Counted from the stretch's first letter, positions 46,460 to 57,257 are shown. The stretch: 64,000 bases of DNA from AP-15 sp963732095 (GCA_963732095.1 CAVSZA010000052.1:124001-188000), one strand, 5' to 3'. Translations and numbers: made by a program. Notes: a model not told the origin generated them from the letters alone.

Positions 46460-46827
46460 GCGTCACCCACTCGACGGCGCTGCTACATTTATTCCCGTGA
46501 TGCGGCCGGAAACGCCGCCCGACATGAGGCCGGGTGCGACCGGCCTGCGAAAGCTGGCTTACGAGGCCGGGGCATTCGGACGACCTTAGAATTGCCGCCT
46601 TTGCATTGCATACTTCCAAGCTCGTCGCGACCGCGAAAGGGCTGGGCGGTGGGCAGAGCAGGTTTTGGATATATGACGGATTTTCGCCAAGTGGGCTGCG
46701 CTGGACCCATTGGCTGTGGACCTCCTCAACTCATAGCCGAGATTTTGCTGCTGATCCGCTGCAGGTGCAGCAACGGGCGATTGCCAATGCAATTTATAAT
46801 TGTGGTTAGCGTTTGACCTCGGTGGCG
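46460..46827. other. Gap with a relic of an FAD-oxidoreductase 3' end
   Basis: At 46503-46545 the minus strand reads GLMSGGVSGRIT, matching the GLMSGAVFGRIAG near the end of the gene at 46828-48337; about 34 of 40 bases agree. This is a remnant of a second copy. The remaining sequence to 46827 shows no gene I can recognise. Confidence 0.5.
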
Positions 46828-48337
46828 TCAGTCCTCTCTCACTCCGTTAGCCAAACCCGCCGCACTTCTACCGGCGATGCGGCCGAAGACGGCGCCGGAC
46901 ATGAGGCCGGTGCCGCTGGCGTAGTTGTGGAAGAAGAGGCCGCCGACGATTTCGCCGGCGGCGTAGAGGCCGGGGATCGGGTGGCCTGAGGTGTCCTCGA
47001 CCTCGGCGTTGCCGGTGATCTTCAGGCCGCCAAAGGTGAAGGTGATGCCGGTCGTCACGGCATAGGCCTCGTAGGGCGGCTGGTCGAGGCGCTGGGCCCA
47101 GTTGGTCTTGTCGATCGCAAGGCCGCTCGTCGCCAGCCCGTCGCGGATGTTCGGGTTGAACGGCACCTCGGGGCGCGGGGCGGCGTTGAAGGCCCGCACC
47201 GTCTCCAGAAAGCGGCGCGGGTCGACGCCTTCGAGCCGCTCGGCCAGGGCCTCGAAACTGTCGGCCTTTTCCTTGGTGATGCGCGGGATGCGGTATTCCT
47301 CGCGCAACAGATGCGTGACCTTCTGGTCGAAGATCTGCCAGGCGAACATGCCCGGCTGGTTCAGGATCTCGCCGCCGTATTTGGCGTAGGTGTAGCTGTG
47401 GAAGTCGAGCCCCTCGTCGAGAAACCGCTCGCCGCTTGGCGTTGACGACGATGCCGAACGGGTAGTTGTGCTTCTGGAAGCGGTCGCCGACATCGAGATC
47501 GCCAAAGGGCGGGGCGTTGAGGTCCCAGGCGACGGCATGCGCGCCCGACCAGTGGCCGGCGACGGCGGCGCCGAGGTCGAGCGCCATCTTCAGCCCTTGC
47601 CCGGTGTTGAACCGCGTGCCGCGCACCTTGGCGAGGTCCCAGTTCGGCCCGAGATAGCGCGCCCGCATCTCGGCATTGGCCTCGAACCCGCCGCAGGCGA
47701 GGATCACCGCCTTGGCGCGCAGGTCACGGAGGCGGCCCTGATGGCGCACCCGCACGCCCTCGACGCCGCGGTCGCCCTGCAGGAGGCCGATCGCCGGGGT
47801 CTCGTAGAGCACCGTGATCCCGTCGCGCGCGGCCCTTGCGTGCAGGGCCTTCATCAATTCCTTGCCGCCGCCCCAGATGTGGCAGGCGAGCCCGCCCCAG
47901 AATTTGAACTTGCCGTCGACCCGGAACGCCTGGCGGCCGAGACCGAGCTGGAAGCGCACGCCTTTGCCGCGCATCCACACCCCGGTCTCGAAGCTGCGGC
48001 GGATCAGGATCTCGGTCATGTCGGGGTCGCAGCGGTATTGGGTCAGCCGGCCCATATCGTCGAAATACTGCTCCTCGGTGTAGGTGCCGAAATCGACGTC
48101 CCTGAGCTCGGTCTCGTTCATGTCGGGGATGAGGCGCGCGAGGTCCTCGCCGCCGTGATAGACGACGCGGAACGCGCCGCCGGTGAAGGCCGAGTTGCCG
48201 GCGCGCGCCTCTTCGGGGGCGATTTCCAGCATCAGCACGCGGGCGCCGTTCTCATGCGCCGACAAGGCGGCGCAGGTCGCGGCATTGCCGGCCCCGACGA
48301 CGATGACGTCGAACTCTTCGCGCCCGATGGTTTCCAT
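46828..48337 (-). pseudogene. FAD-dependent oxidoreductase, TcuA/fumarate-reductase-like, one frameshift
   Basis: Repaired, this is about 502 residues. The N-terminus FDVIVVGAGNAATCAALSAH binds FAD, AGNSAFTGGAFRVVYHGG resembles tricarballylate dehydrogenase TcuA, and GLYAAGEIVGGLFFHNYASG closes the FAD domain. One extra base near 47434 splits VVNAK from ERFLDEGLDFHSYTYAKYGG. The relatives are succinate/tricarballylate-type dehydrogenases. It begins about 125 bases from the MmgE/PrpD gene on the other strand, across a repeat. Confidence 0.8.
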
Positions 48338-48368
48338 GGCTCAATCCTCCGCTGGCTCGGCATTGCCG

Positions 48369-48440
48369 AGATTGCTTCGTCGCTGCGCTCCTCGCAATGA
48401 CATCCTCTGTGTTGTCATTGCGAGCGAAGCGAAGCAATCT
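48369..48440. repeat. Inverted repeat CATTGCGAGCGAAGCGAAGCAATCT, copy 2
   Basis: agattgcttcgtcgctgcgc ... gcaatgac (48369-48401) and gtcattgcgagcgaagcgaa ... caatct (48414-48440) are near-perfect complements, with a 12-base centre. Same family as 38062-38151, here cleaner. It sits between the divergent FAD-oxidoreductase and MmgE/PrpD genes. Confidence 0.85.
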
Positions 48441-48461
48441 CGCTGCTTTGGGAGGCGCAAG

Positions 48462-49793
48462 ATGGCCGAGGAAACGATACGGCTGGCGCGTTACGCCGCC
48501 GCGCTTCGCTACGAGGATCTGCCGCGCGCCGGTCGTGCAGCAGGCCAAGGACTGCATCATCGACACGGTCGCGGCCGGGCATTTGCGGCAGCGCCTTGCC
48601 GTGGAGCCGCATCGTCATCGACTATGCCGAGCGCACCGGGCCCGGCGGCAAATGCCGTATCCTCGGCCGAGGCGGACCGGCGGTTCAGGCGCCGGCTGCG
48701 GCGCTCGCCAACGGCGCGCTCGCCCATGCCTTCGAGCTCGACAGCCTGACCCGGCCCGGCGCCGGCGCGCATCCCGGCGCGACCGTATTGCCGCCCGCTC
48801 TCGCCATCGCCCAGGAGCGCGGCGCCGATGGCCGCGCGCTTGATCGCCGCCTTTGTCGCCGGCAACGAGGTGATGATCCGGATCGGGCGCGCGACCGGGC
48901 ACACCAACGAGGCGCGCGGCTTTCATGCGCCGGGCACGACCGGCCCGTTTGGCGGCGGCGGTCGCGGCCGGCCATCTGCTTGCGGCTCGATGCGAGGGCG
49001 ATGACCAATGCGCTCGGCATTGCCGGGTCGCTGTGCGGCGGCTTGCTGGAGTTCGCCCGCGGCGACGGCGGCATGGTCAAGCGCCTGCATCTGGGGCGCG
49101 CCTCGGAAGCCGGCGTGCTGGCGGCGAGCCTCGCCGCCGGCGGTTTCGCCGGGCCGCGCACCGTGCTCGAAGGCGAGTTCGGGTTTCTCAAGGTCTTCTG
49201 CACGAAATGGGATACGGCCGAGCTGACCCGCGGCCTCGGCGAGGAGTTCGTCGTCTCGACCGCGGTGCTGAAGCGCTATCCGTGCCACGCCACCGCGCAT
49301 GCCGCGGTCAAGGCGGTGCGCGACCTGCAGGCCGAGCACGGCTTTACCGGCGCCGAAGTCGAGGCGATCACCGTCACCGGCACCCCGCGCATGGTCGAGC
49401 GCCACAACATTGCTGGAGCCCGCCGATCTGATGCTGGCGCAGTACAGCATCCCGTTCTCGGTCGCGCTGGCGCTCTGCCGCGAGGCGCGCGATCCCGAAT
49501 CCTGGGACGAGACGGCATTGGCCGACCCGCAGATCCGCGCCCTCTGCCGCCGCGTCAAGCTGGTTCCCGGGCCGCATGGCGAGCACGGCGGGATGGCGAG
49601 CACGGTGACGATAACGCTGGCCGATGGGCGGCGCTTCGAGCGCACAGCCGAGAGCGGCATGCTCGAACCCGGCGAGCTGGGGGACAAATTCCTGCGACTG
49701 ACCCGCGCGTCACTCGGCGAGAACCCTGCGAGGGCGCTGTTCGAGCGATTGCAGGGGCTGGAGGAGGAAAAGAGCCTGGATTGGCTGACCTAG
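48462..49793 (+). pseudogene. MmgE/PrpD family protein with about six frameshifts
   Basis: Stitched together this gives about 441 residues of a 2-methylcitrate-dehydratase/iminodisuccinate-epimerase-like fold. It runs MAEETIRLARYAAALRYEDL, VVQQAKDCIIDTVAAG, LPWSRIVIDYAERTGPGGK, HAFELDSLTRPGAGAHPGA, AMTNALGIAGSLCGGLLEFA and SIPFSVALALCREARDPESW. Frame changes occur near 48530, 48578, 48841, 48953, 48987 and 49414, each explained by one extra base. The density is far above that elsewhere. The gene cannot be translated as given. Confidence 0.8.
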
Positions 49794-49796
49794 ATT

Positions 49797-51415
49797 TCAC
49801 CCGACGCTGCCGTCGGCGGCGCGGCGCAGGACCAGACCCGGGGTGGCGCCGGTGTGCTGCGCATTTTCGACGACGAGGACGCCGTTGACGAGCACCGTCG
49901 TGCGGGCGCCGGTCGGGTATCGGTGGGGCTCGGCGTAGGTGGCGCGGTCCTTGAAGTCGGCGGGATCGAAGATCGTGATGTCGGCCCGGTAGCCTTCCCT
50001 GAGCAAGCCGCGGTCGCGCAGCCGAAGGGCCCGCGCCGTCGCTCCCGTCATCTTGTGCACGGCCTGCTCGAGCGGCAGCAGGTGCTGTTCGTGGACATAG
50101 CGGCCGATGATGCGCGGAAAGGTCCCATAGAAGCGGGGATGCGGCATCCCTTGGCTGACGACCCCATAATCGGCGACGCAATTGCCGTCCGAGCCGACCA
50201 GAGCCGAGGGCGAGCGCACAATCTCGCGGATGTCCTCCTCGGCGATCGAGGTGATCAGCACGCGCGTCGCGCCATTATCCTCGATCAGGTAATCGCAGAG
50301 GAGGTCGACCGGGTCCCGGCCGCGTGCTGCGGCGAGCGCGGCGATCGTCTCGCCCGCGTGCTGCGGCAGGCGCGGCGAGACCGAGATCTGCACCGCTTCC
50401 CAGGACGGGATGCGGCCCCAATTGTTGAGCCCGTCGCGATCGATCTCGCGGCGGATCCGCTCGCGGGTTTCCGGCAGCGCGAGGCGCGCCAGCATCGCCT
50501 CCAACCCGCCGACCTGCACCCAGGGCGGCAGCAGGTTCTTCAGCGGATTGGCCCCGGCCGTATAGGGGTAGGCGTCGCAATCGATGTCGCAACCCTCGTT
50601 GCGCGCCGCGTCGATCATTCCGAGGATCTGCGCCGCCTTCCCCCAATTGTCGGTGCCCGAGCATTTGAGATGCACGATCTCGACATGCACCTTTGAGGTC
50701 GCGGGCGAAATCGATCGCCTCTGCGACCGGCGTCGAGCACCTTGTTCGACTCGTCGCGGATATGGGTGAAATAGGCGGCATTCCGACGCTGCAGCACGGG
50801 GCCGAAGGCGAGCATCTCGGAGGGCTCGGCGAAGCTGCCTGGCGGTGTGAAGAGGCCCGACGACATGCCGAGCGCGCCGGCGCCGAGCCCCTCCTCCAAC
50901 AGCGCGATCATCTCCGCGAGCTCGGCGGGGCGCGGCGCGCGGTCTTCGAGCCCCATCACCATCAGACGCAGGGTGTTGTGGCCGACCAGCATCCCGGTGT
51001 TGACCGCAACCGCGGGAAACGTGTCGAGATATTCGGGAAACCGCATCTCGCGGAACGGCAGCCACGGCGCCCCGCCGCTCAGATAATCGGCGAGCAATTG
51101 CGCTTTGCCCGGCAGGACCGGCGCGACCGAGAACCCGCAATGACCGATGATCTCGGTCGTGACGCCCTGGCGCACCTTGCTTTCGGCCTTGGGGTTGATC
51201 GGCAGCGTGAAGTCCGAATGCGTCTTGATGTCGATGAAGCCCGGCGCCACCACCAAGCCCTCGGCATCGATGACCTTGGCCGCGTCTTCCGACACCGAGC
51301 GGCCCATCGCGGTGATCCGCCCGGCGCGAACGGCGACATCGCCGATTTCCCCGGGCCGGCCGCTGCCGTCGATAACCGTGCCGCCGCGGATCAGGATGTC
51401 GGAGGTCATGGTCAT
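49797..51415 (-). pseudogene. N-acyl-D-amino-acid deacylase-like amidohydrolase, two frameshifts
   Basis: About 538 residues when repaired. DILIRGGTVIDGSGRPGEIG opens the amidohydrolase fold. GFIDIKTHSDFTLPINPK has Lys where D-aminoacylases have the first His of H-x-H, followed by GVTTEIIGHCGFSVAP. Extra bases near 50730 and 50690 interrupt VLDAVAEAIDFARDLK. The second half contains VEIVHLKCSGTDNWG, SDGNCVADYG and GYRADITIFDPADF. ATG 51415 has a GGGA-type site upstream. It converges with the MmgE/PrpD gene (gap 3 bases). Confidence 0.8.
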
Positions 51416-51545
51416 GGGATCCCGTCTTCGCAGCATCTGCGGCCGCAGTATAGGTCAGGACAAGCCGGCAGCCGCTATCCTCTTCCGGCTCCGCACTCGG
51501 TGCGTCATACACAGGTGGTGGATTGCGGGAAGCAGGAGCTACAGC

Positions 51546-53035
51546 ATGAGAACAGGGGCGGAATACCGGCAGGCGCTGCGCGACGGGCGGCGGGTCTGGG
51601 TCATGGGCGAGGGTCTGGTCGAAGATGTGACGACGCATCCGGCGACCCGCGCGATGGTCGACGAATATGTCGCCTGGTACGACCTCCATCTCGACCCGGC
51701 CTGGCAAGGGATCGCGATCCGCCCGCCCGATGCCGACGGCGGACGCATCGCTTGGGCCTATGTCGTGCCGAAGAGCGCCGACGACCTCGCGGGCATGGGG
51801 CGCTTCTTCTCCGCGACGACCTTCTTGAGCGCCGGGAACATCACGCATACGCCGTGTTACGGGCATATGATCGCGCTCGGTGTGCAGGCGTCGGTCGAGG
51901 AGCGCAACGTCTCCCCCGAGCAGATCGCCAATGCTGCGGGATACCGCGAGATGATCGCCCGCACCGGGCATTTCCTTACCTTCTGCGGCGGCGCCCCGAC
52001 GATCGGCGCACGGATGCGCGACGATCCGGCCGAACGCACCGCGCTGAAGCTGGTGCGCGAGACCGATGGCGGTATTGTCATCCGCGGCAAGATCGGCATG
52101 CATACAAGCCCGGCCTTTGCCGAGGATGTCTATGTCGGCAGCCTCTGCGGCCTCCAGATCGACGGACACCGCGCGACCTTTATCGTGCCGGTCAACGCGC
52201 CTGGCGTCACCACGGTCTGCCGCAAGATTGCGGTGCGCGATGAGAACCCGTTCGTCGCGCCGTTGAGCAGCCGCTATGACGAGCTCGACGGCCAGATGTG
52301 GCTCGACGACGTGTTCATTCCATGGGAACGGGTCTTCCTGCTGGGTGAATCACCCGAGCCAGTCGTCCGCTGGCTGATCTGGCACCACCTCTACGGCTGG
52401 CTTTCAAAAGCCGAATTCACGCTGGGCCTGGCACTCGCATTGAGCCATGCAATGGGGCTGGTGAAGCACGACCAGACGATCGAGCACCTGGTCGATTTGG
52501 CGATCGAGGTGCAGACCGTGCGCAGTTGCCTCACCGCCTGCGAGCGCGACCCGCGGTTCACCGATACGGGCTATTGCGTTCCCAACCACGCCCATCTTGC
52601 GGTCGGCGGGATCGCGATATTGAAGGGACGTCAGCGCATGGCGGAGATCCTGCGCATCGTGCCCGGCTCGTCGCTGGTGGTTTGTCCGTCGGACCGGGAT
52701 CTCGCAGCGCCCGAGGTCGCCGCCGGTTTAGCGGATTCTTCGGCGGCGGCGGCTATACGGCATTGCAGCGGTCGGCCTTGCTGCAGATGGCCTGGGACCA
52801 CGTCTCGTCGGCGCTGGATGGCCGCGAATCCGCCTTCGAGTTGCACGCCAGCGGCGGCATCCCGGCCTGGCGCGGCCGACTGCGGCGCAGTTTCGAGCGC
52901 TATAACGAGCTCGCGAACGCGGTCGCCCGGCGGCTCGACCTTTCGATGCCCGAGATCGACCTCGGCAGCCTTCGCGAGGTGCCGTGGGCGCCACGGCGGA
53001 CGGTGGCGCCGCCTCCCGCGTCGGGCAAAGGCTGA
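51546..53035 (+). pseudogene. 4-hydroxyphenylacetate 3-hydroxylase (HpaB)-family protein, one frameshift
   Basis: About 496 residues when repaired, the family's normal length. It is an acyl-CoA-dehydrogenase-like, FADH2-using fold: ALRDGRRVWVMGEGLVEDVT, THTPCYGHMIALG, GGIVIRGKIGMHTSPAFAED and VFIPWERVFLLGE. Near 52727 a base seems missing, after LAAPEVAAG; the other frame continues FFGGGGYTALQRSALLQMAW and stops at 53035. Family members hydroxylate phenols or dehydrate 4-hydroxybutyryl-CoA. No HpaC reductase is nearby. Confidence 0.8.
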
Positions 53036-53479
53036 GAGCCCCGCCCGAAATGGTCTTTGCAGTGGTTAGGCTATTGCCCGCAGTACCGGCCTCTCGTCGT
53101 CATCCCCGATCGGACGTGAATTGTGGGTCTGTGTCTGATTATTGGTTTCGTCAAGCATTGGATCGGCACGCAATCTCCGGCGTGGCCGCGATTGGTACCA
53201 TACGACGATGAAGTTGAAGTCCCGCACGAGTTGGGCGGTCGTCTTGCACGCACGTTCGGCTCGTTCGACGAGCAAGGACAATTCTTCGACCACAGGAACA
53301 AGGGCACTTTCTTGCATACAGATTTGCTCACATTGCTAAACTCGGGGTTCGTTAACGAATCCGGCGCCCCGAACTCGTCCATTCGAGGTCCGGGAAACGT
53401 CAAAAATTTTCGGCTGCGTCGTCCCTAATTGCTGCGCAAGTGTTGTATCCAGGGCCGCGTTCGGAGTTAATACTGGCAG
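53036..53479. other. Gap without a recognisable gene
   Basis: Frames of up to 110 codons exist on both strands, but they overlap each other, lack family motifs and have no ribosome sites. The region probably holds the promoter of the sensor gene at 53480; no clear -35/-10 pair is visible. Confidence 0.5.
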
Positions 53480-56400
53480 ATGGACAATCCGGGGGTAAGA
53501 GGCGTGACGCCTCATCTTCCGATCGTGGGCATCGGTGCCTCAGCGGGCGGGGTGGAGGCGCTGGAGGCATTCTTCCGAGCCATGCCGGCGGACAATGGCA
53601 TGGGCTTTGTGGTCGTCACCCACCTCCCGCCGGACCGCGACAGCTTGTTGGCCGAGATCATCGGCCGCGCTAGCCGCATGCCGGTGGTCAACGCACGAGA
53701 CGACCAGTCGGTCGAAGCGCAGCATGTCTACGTTCTGCCATCCAGCGCGGTTTTGACCATCCATGAGGGGCGGCTCCGTCTACGGCACACCGGCCCTGCG
53801 CACCGTGAACGCGCCCCGATCGATGTGTTCTTCACGTCGCTGGCCGAGGACCAGGGACAGCATGCCATCGGTGTCGTGCTCTCCGGCGGCGGCAGCGATG
53901 GAACACTCGGCCTCAAGGCTATCAAGGAGAACGGCGGGTTGACGGTCGCCCAAGGCACGAACCTGACACGGCCGCGCTTCGCTGACATGCCTTCCAACGC
54001 GGTGGCGGCGGGCTTTGTCGATCTGTTACAGCCGGTCGAGGAAATCCCCGAGCGGATCATCGCCTATGTCCGCAATTGGGGCGCGTTCGACGCTGAGCGC
54101 CCGAAAGACGTACTGGACAAGATACACACGCTATTGCGCGCTCGAACCGGGCACGATTTCAGCGAGTACAAGGATCGGAGCTTCCAGCGCCGGGTCCAAC
54201 GCCGCATGCAGGTGGTACAGACGACAAAACTCGAGGATTACGCTGCTCGGCTACAAGAAGACCGGGACGAGGTCCGCGCGTTATTCCGCGATCTGTTGAT
54301 CGGGGTCACCAATTTTTTCCGCGATGCCGAGGCCTTTCACGCGCTCGAGGCCCAGGTCGTCCCAAAACTGTTCGAGGACAAAAGCGCGGCTGACGAGCTT
54401 CGCGTTTGGGTAGCAGGTTGCGCCACCGGCGAGGAGGCCTATTCGATCGCCATGCTGTTGCGCGAGCACATGGACATCATGGAGGCGCCGCCGAAAGTCC
54501 AGATCTTCGCCACAGATATCGACCAGACGACGATGACTGTAGCCCGCACAGCGCGATACCCCACCACGCTGGTCAACGATGTCCCGCCCGCACGGCTGAA
54601 GCGCTTTTTCGTGCAGGAAGGCGCCACCTATCGTGTGGCCAAGGATTTGCGTGACATGTGCATCTTCTCGAATCACAGTGTGATCCGCGACCCGCCTTTC
54701 TCCCGCCTCGACCTGATCTCCTGCCGCAACTTGCTGATTTACCTGAAGCCCGCGCTTCAGGGGCAGCTCTTTCCGATGTTCCATTATGCTCTACGGCCCG
54801 GCGGGTATCTGTTCCTCGGCCTGTCCGAGAACATCGCACGATATACGGACCTGTTTCTTGCGCTCGACAAGACGAACCGTGTTTTCCGGCGTCGCGATCT
54901 GATCGCGCGATCCCCTGTGCCGTTCCGGGCCTTCCTGCCGCACAGGGGTCGAAGAGGAAGCGGCTCGGATGATGGTGAGAGCCAACCGCTAAACCGCTCC
55001 GACTTGCTACGCAGGTTGGCCAACACCATCGTCGAGCAATTTGCGCCGGCCTATGTCATCGTCGATGAAGCCGGATACGCGCTGCATTTCTCCGCCGGAA
55101 CCGGAAAATATCTGCAGGCTGCCGCGGGTCCTCCGAACCGCGAAATCATCGCCATGGCGCGCCCGGGATTACGCGCGGATTTGCGGACATTGCTGCATCA
55201 GGCCAAGCAAGCGGGTCGACGGGTGACCCGTGATCGGATCGCAGTGCAGATCAATGGCGGCACCCAAATGATCACCCTTGCGATCGAGCCGATCAAGCAG
55301 GGCAACGAGACGGCTTACGGTGTCGTGTTCATCGATCGCGGTCCGATCGAGACGGAGCTTGAAATTGCCGACGCGGGAAACCCGGAGAGCAAGGACTTCA
55401 CCGCCCAGCAGATTGAAAGGGAGCTGAACGAAACCAAGGAGCGCCTACAGTCGACGATAGAGGAGCTCGAGACGGCCAACGAGGAGTTCCGGTCTTCGAA
55501 TGAAGAGCTGCTCTCGGTCAATGAGGAGCTGCAATCGGCCAACGAAGAGCTCGAAACTTCTAAGGAGGAGCTTCAGTCGGTCAACGAGGAGTTGCAGACC
55601 GTCAATAACGAGCTCAGGAACAAGATCGACGAGCTGGACCGCGCCAACAGCGATCTGACCAATTTGTTCCAAAGCACTCAGATCGCGACGATATTCCTCG
55701 ACCGGGATCTTGTGATCCGCAGCTTTACCCCGGCAGTGACCAAGCTGTTCAGTCTGATCTCCACTGACCGCGGCCGCCCGCTAACCGACATTAGCAGCCG
55801 CATCGCTTACTCGGGCCTAGAGAACGACATCCAAGCCGTATTCGCCGGAGAGGTAATCGAGCGTCCGGTGAGCCTCACTAACGGGCAAGGCCGTTATCTT
55901 GCCCGCATCTTGCCCTATCGCACGGCTGACAACGTGATCGACGGCGTGCTGCTGACCTTTGCCGATGTCACCAGCATCGTTGCCGCCGAGGAGCAGCAGA
56001 AGGTGCTTGCGGCCGAGCTCAGCCATCGCGTCAAGAACAGTCTCGCCGTGGTTTCATCGATTGCCGAGCGAACCTTGCCGGATGGCGAGGCCAAGGATGA
56101 CCTGATCGGCCGTTTCCACGCTCTCGGACAGACCCACGATTTGCTGTCCCGAGGCGGTTGGACCGAGGCGCCTCTGCGGGAGCTCGTGATGCGCGAGCTC
56201 GCGCCGCACCTTGCGGATGACGGTTCCAACGCGAGGGTGAACGGGCCGCCGATTATGCTCAAACCGCAAGCAGCCCTCCTTTTGGCCCTCGTTATGCACG
56301 AACTCACGACCAATGCAGCCAAATACGGTGCCCTGTCGACCCCCGGGGGTCGCGTCGACGTGGCTTGGGCGATCACCGGGGGCGGTCCTCGACATCTCGA

Positions 56401-56626
56401 GCTGACATGGGCCGAGCAAGGCGGGGCAGAAATCGGCGCTTTGCCAAAACGCGGTTTCGGCACGGAGTTGATCGAACGCGGCATTCGTTTCGAATTGGAA
56501 GGCGAGGCGGAACTTGGTGTGGTGAATGGCGGTCTCCACTGTAGGATAGTCATCCCGGCGGATCCTCGCTACCTGACCTTCGGTGCGTCGCCCACCAAAT
56601 CGCCGGTGGAGGAAGCTGCGTCATGA
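53480..56626 (+). CDS. CheB-CheR-PAS-HWE histidine kinase hybrid
   Basis: This 1048-residue fusion begins with a CheB methylesterase domain (Ser in VGIGASAGGVEALEAFF, His in VVVTHLPPDR, SGGGSDGTLG) without a receiver. A CheR methyltransferase follows (VWVAGCATGEEAYSIAMLLR, FCSNHSV-like CIFSNHSVIRDPPF), then a coiled coil of N-E-E-L heptads (about 640-720), a PAS domain and an HWE kinase. The kinase phospho-acceptor is His in ELSHRVKNSLAVVSS, with an HELTTNAAKYGALS N-box and the W-x-E in LTWAEQGG. No receptor or cheA is nearby, so it probably senses a cytoplasmic signal. The response regulator follows with ATGA overlap. Confidence 0.92.
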   Translation: MDNPGVRGVTPHLPIVGIGASAGGVEALEAFFRAMPADNGMGFVVVTHLPPDRDSLLAEIIGRASRMPVVNARDDQSVEAQHVYVLPSSAVLTIHEGRLRLRHTGPAHRERAPIDVFFTSLAEDQGQHAIGVVLSGGGSDGTLGLKAIKENGGLTVAQGTNLTRPRFADMPSNAVAAGFVDLLQPVEEIPERIIAYVRNWGAFDAERPKDVLDKIHTLLRARTGHDFSEYKDRSFQRRVQRRMQVVQTTKLEDYAARLQEDRDEVRALFRDLLIGVTNFFRDAEAFHALEAQVVPKLFEDKSAADELRVWVAGCATGEEAYSIAMLLREHMDIMEAPPKVQIFATDIDQTTMTVARTARYPTTLVNDVPPARLKRFFVQEGATYRVAKDLRDMCIFSNHSVIRDPPFSRLDLISCRNLLIYLKPALQGQLFPMFHYALRPGGYLFLGLSENIARYTDLFLALDKTNRVFRRRDLIARSPVPFRAFLPHRGRRGSGSDDGESQPLNRSDLLRRLANTIVEQFAPAYVIVDEAGYALHFSAGTGKYLQAAAGPPNREIIAMARPGLRADLRTLLHQAKQAGRRVTRDRIAVQINGGTQMITLAIEPIKQGNETAYGVVFIDRGPIETELEIADAGNPESKDFTAQQIERELNETKERLQSTIEELETANEEFRSSNEELLSVNEELQSANEELETSKEELQSVNEELQTVNNELRNKIDELDRANSDLTNLFQSTQIATIFLDRDLVIRSFTPAVTKLFSLISTDRGRPLTDISSRIAYSGLENDIQAVFAGEVIERPVSLTNGQGRYLARILPYRTADNVIDGVLLTFADVTSIVAAEEQQKVLAAELSHRVKNSLAVVSSIAERTLPDGEAKDDLIGRFHALGQTHDLLSRGGWTEAPLRELVMRELAPHLADDGSNARVNGPPIMLKPQAALLLALVMHELTTNAAKYGALSTPGGRVDVAWAITGGGPRHLELTWAEQGGAEIGALPKRGFGTELIERGIRFELEGEAELGVVNGGLHCRIVIPADPRYLTFGASPTKSPVEEAAS

Positions 56627-57003
56627 CGGCGGCGCTCGAAGGCCTCAGAGTTTTGGTTGTCGAAGACGAATTTTTGGTCGCGAGGTTGATCGAAGACATG
56701 CTGCAATTTGCCGGTTGCGTGGTGTCGGGCCCTGTCCCACGACTTGCCGAAGCCCTCGATGCGGTGCATGGCGGGACCTTTGACGCAGCGGTCTTGGACG
56801 TCAACCTCGGGGGCGACCGGATCGACCCGGTCGCGGATGTGCTGTCTCGGCAGAATGTCCCGTTCGTGTTCGTCACCGGCTACGGCACGGGTGGCTTGCC
56901 GGCCATGTACGCCGAGCGCCCACGCCTTTCCAAGCCGTTCAAGATGACGGATCTGCTCGACCTGTTGTCGAGCGTCGTCGCCCCTCCTAACGCTTCGGCG
57001 TGA
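56623..57003 (+). CDS. Single-domain response regulator
   Basis: This 126-residue receiver has the acidic pair in VLVVEDEFLVARLIED, the phospho-Asp in DAAVLDVNLGGDRI, Thr in VFVTGYG and Lys in RLSKPFKM. It has no output domain. It overlaps the kinase gene by four bases and is its likely target, or a competitor that drains phosphate. Confidence 0.92.
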   Translation: MTAALEGLRVLVVEDEFLVARLIEDMLQFAGCVVSGPVPRLAEALDAVHGGTFDAAVLDVNLGGDRIDPVADVLSRQNVPFVFVTGYGTGGLPAMYAERPRLSKPFKMTDLLDLLSSVVAPPNASA

Positions 57004-57257
57004 GTGACATCGAGAGCCGTCAATCCCGGAACAGGCCGCGACGAAACCGGACAGGGGCGTTGAAATCCGAACCGAGATGTTGCTGTCGAGTTGCAAGAGA
57101 AGCCGGGAGAGCCTATGTGTATCGCTGTCCGACCTCCCGTGGTTCGGCTTGCTCTCCCAAGCTCTGATTGAGCGCCGGACCTGCTCCCGCACCGTGCCGA
57201 AGTTTGACCCTCCGCTCACCATCGAGCGGCGGCAATTTTGTTTTTGAAGGAAGATCT

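Noticed and set aside
47468..48400. 310-codon plus-strand frame
   Set aside because: It is antisense to the FAD oxidoreductase, whose FAD and active-site motifs are clear on the minus strand.
49797..52169. A single 790-residue minus-strand protein
   Set aside because: Its first 490 residues are antisense to the hydroxylase or out of frame; only the C-terminal half belongs to the amidohydrolase gene, joined by frameshifts.
53123..53428. 101-codon frame before the sensor kinase
   Set aside because: It competes with equally long antisense frames, has no motif and no ribosome site.
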